Positions 31,775 through 43,100 of a stretch of 64,000 nt of DNA are shown here, piece by piece. Numbering within the stretch: position 1 is the stretch's first letter; the number at the start of each line of letters is the position of its first letter. The DNA lies in assembly GCF_902459465.1 (NCBI RefSeq), contig NC_047068.1, forward strand, positions 5,208,001-5,272,000, in the 5' to 3' direction. The notes beneath the pieces were generated by a model that worked only from the letters and a program-made list of their open reading frames with translations, made no database searches and was not told where the DNA came from. The translations under genes and the position numbers were made by a program. Source of the DNA: Asterias rubens (Eukaryota > Echinodermata > Asteroidea > Forcipulatida > Asteriidae).

Positions 31775-34214
31775 CAAATTTGGTAACAAAATGATGTGAA
31801 TTGCATTCTCAATTCAATTCTTTACTCAAAAATAAATTTTCTGAAATGTAGGTCACTGTAATCTTTAATATGTTATCGTTACCTTTGACCCCGTTTTTGA
31901 AATAATGTATCATTCCAAAAATCAATGAAATAAAAATCTCTTGATAGAGCATGTCTTCCTCTATCAGAATCCACTAAGAAACAGTTGGGCTCTTCAAAAT
32001 TTACAACTTTATGACTATTTTTGTACAAGTCACCGTGATCTTTATTATGTTTTCGTGACCTTTGACCCAATTTTTGAAACAATGCATCATTCTAAAAATC
32101 GACAAAATCAAAATCACTTGATAGTGCATGTCTTCCTCTATCACAACCAACCAAGAAACAACTGGGCTCTTCAAAATTCACGATTTTATGACTATTTTTG
32201 TACGTCAATCCCTTGACAAGTCTAGTGTGTAATCTTGTGTAAAATGCTTGAATGACTGAATAACACAAAATTAATAACAAAATTGAAAAAAGTTAACAAC
32301 AAAGTAAATCAACGCGAAGCCTACCATGCATGGGCCCTGTTTGTGGATTCAAATACTCGCTGTTACAACATTGACATTTCTTGGAGCTTTTTCAAGCTGG
32401 TTTGATTGAATCTTTTTCTTTTCCTTTCAACCTTTAAAGGCAGTGGACACTATTGGTAATTACTCAAAATAATTATTAGCATAAAACCTTACTTGGTGAC
32501 AAGTAATGGGGAGAGGTTGATGGTATAAAACATTGTGAGAAACGGCTCCCTCTGAAGTGACATAGTTTTCGAGAGAGAAGTAATTTTCAACGAATTTGAT
32601 TTTTAGGCTTAGAACTTGAGGTCTCGAAATCAACCATCTAAACGCACACAACTTCGTGTGACAAGGGTGTTTTTTCTTTCATTATTATCTCGCAACTTCG
32701 ACGACCAATTGAGCTCAAATTTTCACAGGTTTGTTATTTTATACATATGTTGAGATACACCAAGTGAGAAGACTGGTCTTTGACAATTACCAATAATGTC
32801 ATGTGTCTTGAATACATTTCTTGGAAAAAGATCGCGGCGAAAGTTCATGAATCGTTTCAGATTCAGATTAAAGCCTACATGGGCTTTTTGTCTGGGGCCC
32901 TTGATCAGAGAACCCCGGGGAAACTGAATTGTATCGTTATGGTTTATTTATAACAAAGTCATCACAGCCAGAGGTCGATTTAAGACAATTTTTTACAGAT
33001 AATGATATTTAACAGAAAACAGAAATCAAATATAGGTAATATGGAAATGGAACTATAGCACAATATTACCCATGATCGAATACCACCAAAAGCTGAAAAA
33101 ATGATTACAAACGATTGCGGCTTAAAGACACTGGACACTATTGGTAATTGTCAAAGACCAGTCTTCCCACTTGGTGTATCTCAACATATGCATAAACTAA
33201 GAGTGAACATTTTAACTCAATTGGTTGTCGATGTTGCGAGGTAATAAGATAAATTGTCACTCGAAGTTGTGTGCTTTTAGATGCTTGATTTTGAGACCTA
33301 AACATTAATTATTCTGAGGTCTCGAAATCAAATTCGTGGAAAATTACTTCTTTCTCGAAAACAACGTTACTTCAGAGGGAGTCGTTTCTCACAATGTTTT
33401 ATGCTATCAACAGCTCCCCAGGTTTTATGCTAAACACTATTCTAAGTAAAAACCAATAGTGGCCACTGCCTTTAAGATACTTTCTGGCTATTCAGCCTTT
33501 CTGGATTATCTTCTTCTTTTTTTTACCCAAAAATAAGGTAAGATGCAAGAATGGTGTCTGTTCACCCTTAATTAAATACTTTGCACGCGCTACGCCTGTC
33601 CTTCCAACATGTCATGCCTTTTGTCCACTACTCTATCAACAACAACAGGTTCTCACTCCCTTTTACTGGGTCATCCATTCAACCACCGGAAGCAGCAAGC
33701 GATCTTGAACTGACATTTTTAATATCGTCAAAAGTCTATACGGTAGCGCTGATGAAATTTTCCCAAATAATTGTTGATGTTTTGTTAAAAATGGACCCGG
33801 CAGTGTAAATAACTCACTGTTCCAGTCGTTTGAGTTGTTATGACAGCACCATTGATACAATATCGATTTTTTAGAGGCTGCCGCAGCTTGTGTATTTGGT
33901 TCGAAGGCGGGCTAACAATTGTTTCACTACCAAGACGACACTAAAGGTATTTCCTGGGAAATTCCCGGGAACTTTTGGCCCATCTTTAAACTCCCCGAGA
34001 TTTGCCCGGAAAATAGCGTTTTCCTGGGGAAAAAATAACCCTGCTCAGGGGTAGGAAGTTAACCCCGGGCTAAAACGTTTTCATGAAACGACCGTGCATA
34101 TTCCCGGGGAATAGTACTCCCGGGAGTTACCAAGAATATACACATATTGACTGGCAATGAGGTAACTAGTGTACGTGTATTCCCCCGATGGACTTGGAGT
34201 GACCAGAAGAGGGA
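31775..34214. repeat. Direct duplication of about 2.7 kb, copy 2
   Basis: Second copy of 29044-31502, ending in GTGACCAGAAGAGGGA. It contains MITE-1 copies at 32432-32816 and 33122-33474. The tandem arrangement with a 272-bp inverted spacer suggests unequal exchange or rolling amplification inside E2. Confidence 0.92.
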
Positions 34215-34256
34215 CCTATTTCCCGAGGCCGAACTCGCGATTTTTTGCATAGTTCC

Positions 34257-34720
34257 TTTGCAATGACACTTTCAGGGATCGAAGGTTATTGTGCAATAAT
34301 GATCCTAAGGCAATGATGTCATGATGACGTCATCATCGGCCTTATGACGTCATCTTAAAGGTGTTTTATGTTAAATGTTTAAAAATGTATATCAAATCAG
34401 CCAAAAGAGACCGTAGGTTTCTGTTTGCGGGATTGGGTAGGAAAAAATTAGGTTTTAATTTTTTGTTCGTGTGCGTGACCTAATATGACATCTACTTCCG
34501 GTCGAAACGGGCCAAAAACGGAAGTGCCCTGTAACTCAAAAGTGGTAAAAGTTATAAAGTTGCTTTCCAATGACGTAAGTGTCTAGCAAGGGTGGGCGGT
34601 TCAAACAAACTGTTGATGACGTCACAAATTGCAACAGCGCCCTCTAGCGGCAGGTTAAAAACTCTTCAAAATGGACTTTTTGAAGATGTCTGTAGTGAAA
34701 TTTGTTGTAATCACTTTAAA
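34257..34720. repeat. Second copy of the 26174-26640 CRE-rich repeat
   Basis: Starts TTTGCAATGACACTTTCAGG and runs through several TGACGTCA sites to TGTTGTAATCACTTTAAAT. Diverged by scattered substitutions from 26174-26640. Confidence 0.85.
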
Positions 34721-36600
34721 TTGTCCTTTGATCATGGCCATCACATTAGGGTTGTTTTATAAGTTCCTGTGCCCTTACTGTTTGTCCTGCTTTGTATTCA
34801 CTTGTGTATTTATATTTTTTATTTTACATACTGTATGCTTGTGTTTGTAATTGTTTAATGGCCAAATAAGGAATAAGAATAAGAAAAACATTGTGAAGAC
34901 CCAAACTTTCTGATATAGGTTTTTTCGGTCAATTTCAACAAAAATCCATTGACTCATTCATTTTCGTTTCGAAAATGAATGCACTTTGAATCAACATTCA
35001 AAAGTCAAAACTAGTTATTCGATTTCAAAAGTTAAGCATTCACTGGTCAAATAAAATCATTAAACTTCATCAGGCTGCAAGACTCATTCAATTTCGTTAA
35101 AGCCAGCAGCAAGAGCTGGTCAACCATTCAATTTCATTAATGGTCAAACATTTTCCAAATGCATTGTTTGCATTCAAATTCAACTTCTATGTTATGTGCT
35201 TATACTCATTCGTTGCTGCCTATAAACAAATTCGAAACATGTCAAACTAAAAGTTAAAACTTCTAATTTGACATGTTCTGGACATTCAGAAACAAAGACA
35301 ACAAGACAATCTCAAGGCTAAAGCAAAATATTTAGTTTTCATTTCAAACTTATCGGATACAGGCTTTAACTTTTAGGGAAACAATGCAAAAGGAACAGTT
35401 ATTTCAATGAAGAAAAAACAAATGATGTAAATTGTAAAATTATAATGTACAGTACATGGAAACACCTCTTACAAAGGAGGACTACATGTATGTGCTAGTA
35501 AATGAGCTATAATTCCCAGTTAACTTATGAAGCCATAACTCATCTTTAATTTGAATGCAAAGAAGTTGAAATTCGTTGCACATAAATGAACAAGAAAAAC
35601 TAGCAGCAAAATCATGTTCGCTTCGGTGAGACTTAATTTGAGTGCATCAATTAAAGCCATTATACACTTTCGGCACAGAAAAAAGAAAAACAAATCACAT
35701 ATTTACAAATAACTTTCAGGGTTTACAGAAGGTAATGGTGAAAGACTTCTCTTGAAATATTATTCCATGAAATGCTTCACTTTTCGAGAAAACATTAAAA
35801 CAATTATCAATTCTCGTTGTCGAGAATTACGGATTTATTTTAAACACTTGCCATGACACGGCGTTTAGCAGCTTTTTGTGTTTAAAAGGCTATTAGTTTG
35901 GTCCTGTGCCGATGGCTTTTAAAGGAAAGAATCGCAGCGCTTACGTATAATCAGGGAATTGTGCTTACGCTAAGCATATTTAACAGCTTAGCAGGGAATG
36001 TGTTCTTGAGCGTCACAACTCGCATAAACAAATTTGTATCAGTTGACTAATTGTGCTCAACTTCTGCGAAACTTTTACTGCGAAAACAGTGACTTCAAAA
36101 TTTGATTTGCATTCGCAGGATAACCATGCTTTTTACTTGTGCAAAAGTAGGCCGTGGCGACTAGTGTGCTTTATTAGTGTTAAAGTCGCGACTACAAATT
36201 ATTTAGAGAGGTTTCGCAAGCGTACGGATACAGATACAGATACGGATACGGATACGATAACCATATCCGTTCACGTCAGCAGCCGCGTGTTGCATTTTGT
36301 TTCGCAAACTATATAGTCCAGGCATTATTTGATATGACCTCGGACAAATTGCAACATCAAGTCTGTAAACTGTTTCATACTCAGAATTTTGTCCTCTATA
36401 ACATATCAAAACTCTTAAGCAATCCGAATGGGGGAAAGTGTCATGGCGGTCATTTTTTAAAAATGGCCGCCAAAACCCGAATTTTTCCCAATAGCTTCGC
36501 TTCTAAATGACCAAGGGCTTAAATTGTAATTTTTAAACATACATTTTCACTGACTAGGAATCAAGTGAAACGCATTTTGTAAAGTTAAACCTGGCCAAAA
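34721..36600. other. E2 interior, no gene seen
   Basis: Holds a copy of 27632-27722 at 35098-35184 (AGCCAGCAGCAAGAGCTGG), a partial relative of the MITE-2 family at about 35651-35860 (TTAAAGCCATTATACAC), a (GATACG)n-type microsatellite at 36222-36257, and a GGCGGTCATTTTTTAAAAATGGCCGCC palindrome-like stretch at 36443-36469. I see no protein gene. Confidence 0.5.
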
Positions 36601-36639
36601 AATACGTGGCGGCCATTTTCCAAAATGGCCGCCATAAAA

Positions 36640-37060
36640 CAGACATTTCCAATTATCTCCGCTGGAGTGTCTTCTGGAAGCCGACGGACGTGGCCAAAGA
36701 GGAAAGAGCGAGTGGCGTCGCGGTGAGATGGTCACACGGAATGTCCTCAAGACCGGTGGTTTCCAAAGATTATTCGTTTGAGATTAAGCCTGACCAACGG
36801 ACACCGAGTATCCACTGTTGGCATCTGGTGTTAAATGCTTGAAGCCTACGTCCATCTTCTACCAAAAGTGTACAGGTTTCTGACCCGTAGTTTTGAGGTT
36901 GAGACGCCACACACGATCTAACTGGTCAAAAGGTTGAAAAGGCGAGCTCGAGTCGTCGATGGATGGCGGGAGAAGAGTGACCTTCAGAACAGATTTCGCA
37001 GTCGAGATATCTGAACTTATCTGTGGTCTCGACAGGCTGGCCCTGTACAGCTAATCCCTC
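36640..37060 (-). pseudogene. LINE reverse-transcriptase C-terminal fragment, decayed
   Basis: On the minus strand, read downward from about 37060, the sequence gives GQPVETTDKFRYLDCEICSE, then HSSPAIHRRLELAFSTF, a stop, and further on YGSETCTLLVEDGRRLQAF and RCQQWILGVRW. The last part, with RRHSLF, needs frame changes. 'KF-YLG--IS-EG--S--I-RR--LA', 'YGSETWTL' and 'RC-R-ILG-RW' are hallmarks of the thumb region after the polymerase domain in non-LTR retrotransposons. It has stops and frame shifts and no catalytic YADD box, so it is a dead fragment. Confidence 0.7.
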
Positions 37061-38503
37061 GCTAATCCAACTAATCCTCCACGGCCAGGAGTACTGGTAA
37101 CAATGGTTTGGTTTTGGCTTGGTGTGGTGTGCACGCCCAGGTAGTAGCTTTTTCTTAGCATCATGAATGAACGTATTTTTGAGGGCAAAACACGGCTTTG
37201 AACATCGTGTTGTGTAGTTCAAGTCGACAAAATCGGGATTCTTGATTTTGAGAGGTAGACCCGAACGGAAATCATAAAAATACTTATTAAATAAACAAGG
37301 CTGTTTCAATTGATAAGTTGGTTAACGGATCGCGGTGAACGATTTTCTACCGCGATCCGCTGGGAAAATTGGGGGAAATGGAAATTTCCCATTTCGTTTG
37401 TTTTGACGAACTTTTGGTCACATATTATCTAGACTATATAATCTTATTCAATTGGATGTTTGTTATCTGATTTGTACCTCGGGTTCATTACATTATTTTT
37501 GAGCAGTTCTTGTAGTCACGCCCGCCCTGATTGTCGTAAGTTAAACCAGTTATTTCAATAAATTAACTCAGTCAGTTCTTTAACTTTTCATTCAATTCGT
37601 TGTTCTTAATAGTTACACCTTGCAAATATTTATGGTTTGCAAACCTATGGTTTCAAGTCAACAGTCTCAAAATGTCACTGAATTGGACAGCGCCATCATT
37701 TATTTACCAACAAAATGTTCTGATAATAAGATCCGTTAATTTATTCCAATTAAGCATAAAACAAACAAGTACACACACATACATTTGGTATTTTTTTATT
37801 GCAGTCTTTTTATTATTGCAATGGTATTTCTTCTTCAATGCCAACAGTTTGTTTAAAATTAAAACTCTTCAAAATTAAACCTTCTGACGAGGACGTACTG
37901 ATTACAATCCTATTTGCAGATCACACCCAAATTCAACAACCTGGTCATACGTTTATTAAAAACATACACATTAGTTGGGAAACATTCTTAGTTGGTCACA
38001 ACCAACCAAAAATTGAGTTCGTCTCGAACGCTCAAATGCATGTATACATGTACATGATGTACCCATGTGAGGTATATTGACGTTGCCAGCGCTAGGCAAA
38101 GCCAACCAGCAAATACATGACAACAAGAGGTAAAGTAGAATGTCAGGTTATAACTTCATCGTTTTTCACGATTAAAAAAAGTATGTGTGGTATCTTTTGA
38201 CGAGTTGAAAGTTGAAGTTGAAAAGACACAGCGCAAAAATAAAGCGTTAGAACAATTTAGTTTTTAAATTCATATTCATAGTCCACAACCCAACAGTCAA
38301 TTCTATAATCCCAACACAATGGACAGTAATCCGATTATAGCCCCTTTGTTCGGACTCCGGACGACCAGACAAGCTCAGCGCACTGAAGCGTTTGAAGAAC
38401 CTATCCCCCAGTCGTCTCACAACCGCTGCTGAATCATTTGCTACTGTAATCGTTTGACAATCGTGTGATGGTTGCCGAACCGGCCCTAAATGAACCGTGC
38501 GCC
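37050..38503. repeat. E2 end region, copy 2
   Basis: Matches 24725-26171 in direct orientation and, unlike it, carries a complete right terminal inverted repeat. An open frame ending at 38080 repeats the unrecognised frame of 25514-25756. Confidence 0.82.
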
Positions 38504-38713
38504 TAACTAACCCCGACCCTCCACAATTGACCGTGAACCCCGAACCAACTCACCAGCCCTGACCCTTATTAACCCCAACCAACCCCAAACTTGCTAAACA
38601 TTACCCCTACACCCGACCCTACAACATTAATTGACTGAATTCTTTGTAAGCATTATCATGAAAGGAATAATGTTTCTGAAGTAAAAATTTTTGATTCAAC
38701 AAAATAAACTCAA

Positions 38714-38937
38714 CATGGGGCAAACCTATGGTGGGACCGACTCGACATGGGGCAAACCTTTGATGGGACCGACTCGACATGGGGCAAACCTAGGGTGGGA
38801 CCGACTCGACATGGGGCAAACCTAGGGTGGGACCGACTCGACACTGGGCAAACCTAGGGTGGGACCGACTCGACATGGGGCAAACCTAGGGTGGGACCGA
38901 CTCAACATGGGGCAAACCTATGATGGGACCGACTCGA
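38714..38937. repeat. 32-bp minisatellite, 7 units
   Basis: Unit CATGGGGCAAACCTAGGGTG followed by GGACCGACTCGA. Seven units here against twelve at 57416-57799, so copy number changed after the duplication. Confidence 0.93.
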
Positions 38938-39465
38938 TCTCAAACATATCTCAGTAAATAATTAATCTTCTTACCCTTCGAGAAAGACTCTGCTAGGCCA
39001 TTAACTATTTTTTTTAAAACTAATCTCTTGAATTTCGAAAATCTCTCTTCTTGCGATGATAAAAGACTGTAGGCTACCCGGGGGAACATTTTAAACTGTT
39101 CTGTCGTAGCGTTTTGTTTCTTTGTTACAACATCATCGTTGACCAACATAAGTCAAAAGGTAATTAATGTACGTAACAAGTTATCATCACGGGTAAAGTC
39201 CTCAGCCAGTAAAAACAACTGAAAATACAACAAATGCATCCCCGTGCAAGTAATTTCATTCACAACCATATTCATTTTCTTACTTAATGAATATTAGTAG
39301 GCCTAGTTACTGCAGCAAAAGATAACGTTAAATACAAGGAAACCACTAATCCTAATCGCGTCACTGCTTAATTGGCGTATTTATATATTTTCTTGACTTT
39401 TTATTGAATGCATTGTTAAGATTAAAGAGCTCGTGTGCCAGTTTCTTTTGTGTTTGTTTTGATCG

Positions 39466-39473
39466 TTTTATAA
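39466..39473 (+). promoter_or_regulatory. TATA-like box of lectin C
   Basis: TTTTATAA, 101 bp before the ATG at 39567, as in lectins A and B. Confidence 0.5.
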
Positions 39474-39566
39474 CTCCGTTCTCGTGAAGGTTATTGCTTA
39501 GTGTCTATTTTTTAATATATATTTGGGAGTAAGTGTCTTTTCGTCAGTACAGTTGATGTTGTGATG

Positions 39567-39682
39567 ATGGTGAGCAAACTGCTTGGTGTTGTTGGTATAT
39601 TTATAATGACAAACTACGCTGCCGTTTATGGGCGGTGTTGGAAGCCATGCCCTCCTACTTGGAGCCTGTGGCGAGACAAGTG
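39567..39682 (+). pseudogene. C-type lectin C, exon 1 first part (split by E3)
   Basis: ATG 39567 begins a signal peptide like the others (M-V-S-K-L-L), then cysteines equivalent to C24, C29 and, after the break, C40. There is one 3-bp deletion relative to D, in frame. The exon is cut by E3 at the codon for the Lys before that cysteine and continues at 46610. Apart from the insertion the exon would still read through, so the break is recent. A transcript through E3 would meet stops at once. The first part alone could encode only a truncated secreted peptide. Confidence 0.8.
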
Positions 39683-39839
39683 ACCAGGGTGAACTCAGCA
39701 CTAAATTTAGTGCTAGCACCAAATTTGGTGCTGGCGAGAAATTTGGTGCTGGCACCAAATTTCAAAAAAACCTGTCAACACACCGTCATGACGAAGCAAC
39801 GGCGGCGCGATAACCGTTACAGGCAGTAAGAGATACTAC

Positions 39840-42312
39840 GGTATGTTAAATGTTTTCAAAGTAAAATCAATAAACCTTCAGATTTTTCTTCGAAGAAATC
39901 TTCCTTAGATCCCAAACCACCACACCTAGGCGCCCCTAATGAATAGATTGGCTAATTAGCTCAGCCCAACTATTAAACATTTGCATAAAATAGGCCGATA
40001 GCATTTTATAACATACGAAAAAAACGCAAGTATCGAATAGTACCAATTTTAATTTGAAATGTTTTCAAAGTAAGATCAGTAAATCTTAAGATTTTTTTTC
40101 GAAGATGTCTTTCCTAGATCCCAAACCATCATACCTAGGCGCCCCTAAAGAATACTTTGGCTAATTAGCTCAGCCCAACTAATTAAACATTTGCATAATA
40201 TCGCCCGTATAACGCACATTCTATATACGAAAAAAGCGCAAGTATCTAATAATACTAATTTTAATTTGAAATGTTTTCAAAGTAAAATCAATAAATCTTC
40301 AGATTTATTTTCACAGATGTCTTCCTTAGATCCCAAACCATCATACCTAGCCGCCCCTAATAAATAGATTGGCTAATTAGCTCAGCCCAACTAATTAAAC
40401 TTTTGCATAATATAGCCCATATAACGCACATTCTATATACGAAAAAAGCACAAGTATCGAATAGTACCAATTTTAATTTGAAATGTTTTCAAAGTAAAAC
40501 CAATAAATCTTAAAAATTATCATCACAGATGTCTTCCTTAGATCCCAAACTATCATACCTAGGCGCCCCTAATAACTTAATTGGCTAATTAGCTCAGCCC
40601 AACTATTTACATATTTGCATAACATAGCCCGTACGCATTTTCTAAAAAAAGAAAAAAAACGCAAGTATCGAATAGTACCAATTTTAATTTGAAATGTTTT
40701 CAAAGTAAAATCAATAAATCTTCGGATTTTTCTTCACAGATGTCTTCCTTAGATCCCAAACCATCATACCTAGGCGCCCCTAATGAATAGATTGGCTAAT
40801 TAGCTCAGCCCAACTAATTAAACATTTGCATAATATAGCCCATATAACGCACATTCTGTATACGAAAAAAGCACAAGTATCGAATAGTACCAATTTTAAT
40901 TTGAAATGTTTTTAGAGTAAAATCGATAAATCTTAAGATTTTTCTTCACAGATATCTTCTTTAGATCCCAAACCATCATACCTAGGCGCCCCTATTGAAT
41001 AATTTGGCTAATTAGCTCATCCCAACTAATAAAACATTTGCATAATATAGCCCGTATAACGCACATTCTATATACGAAAAAGCACAAGTATCGAATAGTA
41101 CCAATTTTAATTTGAAATGTTTTCAAAGTAAAATCGATAAATCTTGAGCTTTTTCTTCACAGATATCTTCTTTAGATCCCAAACCATCATACCTAGGCGC
41201 CCCTAATGAATAATTTGGCTGATTAGCTCAGCCCAACTAATTAAACATTTGCATAATAGCGCGCAAGTATCTAATAGTACTAATTTTAATTTGAAATGTT
41301 TTTAAAGTAAAATCAATAAATCTTCGGATTTTTCTTCACAGATGTCTTCCTTAGATCCCAAACCATCATACCTAGGCGCCCCTTATAACTTAATTGGCTA
41401 ATTAGCTCAGCCCAACTATTTACATATTTGCATAATATAGCCCGTACGCATTTTCTAAAAAAAGAAAAAAACCGCAAGTATCGAATAGTACCAATTTTAA
41501 TTTAAAATGTTTTCAAAGTAAAATCAATAAATCTTCGGATTTTTCTTCACAGATGTCTTCCTTAGATCCCAAACCATCATACCTAGGCGCCCCTAATGAA
41601 TAGATTGGCTAATTAGCTCAGCCCAACTAATTAAACATTTGCATAAAATAGCCCATATAATGCAAATTCTATATACGAAAAAAGCGCGCAAGTATCTAAT
41701 AGTACCAATTTTAATTTGAAATGTTTTCAAAGTAAAATCGATAAATCTTAAGATTTTTCTTTACAGATATCTTCTTTAGATCCTAAACCATCATACCTAG
41801 GCGCCCCTAATGAATACTTTGGCTAATTAGCTCAGCCCAACTAATTAAACATTTGCATAATATAGGCCGTATACGCATTTTCTAATATACGAAAAAAGCG
41901 CAAGTATCGAATAGTACCAATTTTAATTTGAAATGTTTTCAAAGTAAAATCGATAAATCTTGAGCTTTTTCTTCACAGATGTCTTCCTTAGATCCCAAAC
42001 CATCATACCTAGGCGCCCCTAATGAATAGATTGGCTAATTAGCTCAGCCCAACTAATTAAACATTTGCATAAAATAGCCCATATAATGCAAATTCTATAT
42101 ACGAAAAAAGCGCGCAAGTATCTAATAGTACCAATTTTAATTTGAAATGTTTTCAAAGTAAAATCGATAAATCTTCAGATTTTCTTTCGCAGATGTCTTC
42201 CTTAGATCCCAAACCATCATACCTAGGCGCCCCTAATAAATAGATTGGCTAATTAGCTCAGCCCAACTAATTAAACATTTGCATAATATAGGCCGTACGC
42301 ATTTTATAACAT
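39840..42312 (+). repeat. 211-bp monomer array, left arm, 12 units
   Basis: The marker GATCCCAAACCATCATACC recurs at 39908, 40117, 40329, 40541, 40752, 40964, 41175, 41354, 41565, 41779, 41991 and 42205 (mostly 209-214 bp apart; one interval of 179). Each monomer has TAATTA-containing strings (GGCTAATTAGCTCAGCCC and CTAATTAAAC) next to ATTTGCAT. Confidence 0.93.
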
Positions 42313-43100
42313 ACGAAAATCTGCCAATCACCAAGAGAGGGCGCTCTTCACCAGGTAATGTCAACAACTTAGGAATAGGAGAAGCATAAGTAACGGCCAC
42401 TGACAGCAAATACTTTGTGTTTTGCGTGTTTTTGATTTTGTATTTTAGATTTAGCCAAACTGTATTTTGTTTTTCATAACACATTGTCAGCATAAACCAA
42501 ACTGTTCTGGAACAGGACTTCTGGACACGAGTTCCCCAAGGATAACAAGCGGTGCGCATGAGTTTTTGGGAGTGTTCCTTATAGGGTAATTAGCAAAAAT
42601 CCAAAATGCTGACCTACCAAAAATTGAGAAGAAATCTGAAGTTTAGTTGTATGACAATGTATCTGATTTAATTTTCAAGAGGCTGAGAGACTTCTAAATA
42701 TTTGATGAGTAATTTTGAATTTTTAGCATTTACCATTGTTTGCTATTAGGAGTTGTGCACCCTTACCTGGTAGGTCTGCTGCCCTCTAGTGGCAGAGCTT
42801 TCAAAAAGTCTCTCACTAAGCATGGAGGATGCATTAAGGAACCCCGAGACATCGAGAACCGTAGGGACGGAGGGAGGGATGCTCTACAGGTAAGTATCCC
42901 CTCGTAGACCCCGCCCACACTTCTGTGGGGGGGGGGGGCAGTCTACTTCTCTCATACTTACCTGTAGAGCACAATACTATTTCTGGATAGACTCGCATAG
43001 TCTTGGTGCAAGACGTTTCTCGTTCCCTTTTCACGCACACCGCGGCCAATTCACCGACAGCGCGTGCACCGACTCACCTGACTTATAGTCCACTCACCGG
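42313..43100. other. E3 central region
   Basis: Unique sequence between the opposed arrays. It holds a 16-bp inverted pair GCTCTACAGGTAAGTA (42881-42896) and TACTTACCTGTAGAGC (42955-42970) around a G-rich tract. Each arm contains a perfect splice-donor-like AG|GTAAGT on one strand. Short minus-strand open frames (108 and 71 codons) have no recognised domain. Confidence 0.6.

Larger units (their letters stand above)
24513..38503. mobile_element. E2: 14.0-kb composite element between lectins A and C
   Basis: Left end GGCGCGCGGTCCATTTAGGG and right end its inverse (38484-38503, two mismatches); the inverted match continues for about 58 bp. It is flanked by an exact 3-bp TAA duplication (24510-24512 and 38504-38506), and the uninterrupted sequence in unit 2 (57201-57215) has one TAA. 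The TAA target suggests PIF/Harbinger. The interior is composite. An end copy spans 24513-26171 with its own right TIR missing the last few bases, and a second copy of that region spans about 37050-38503. Between them are CRE-rich repeats, a 2.7-kb duplication and a LINE fragment. No transposase was recognised. Confidence 0.8.
38504..39682. repeat. Duplicated block, unit 1, lectin C 5' part
   Basis: Matches 57206-58600 in unit 2. It contains CCCTAA-rich degenerate sequence (38507-38630), a 32-bp minisatellite and the lectin C promoter and first exon, up to E3. The copy in unit 2 has about 50 extra bp near 58021-58071. Confidence 0.88.
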
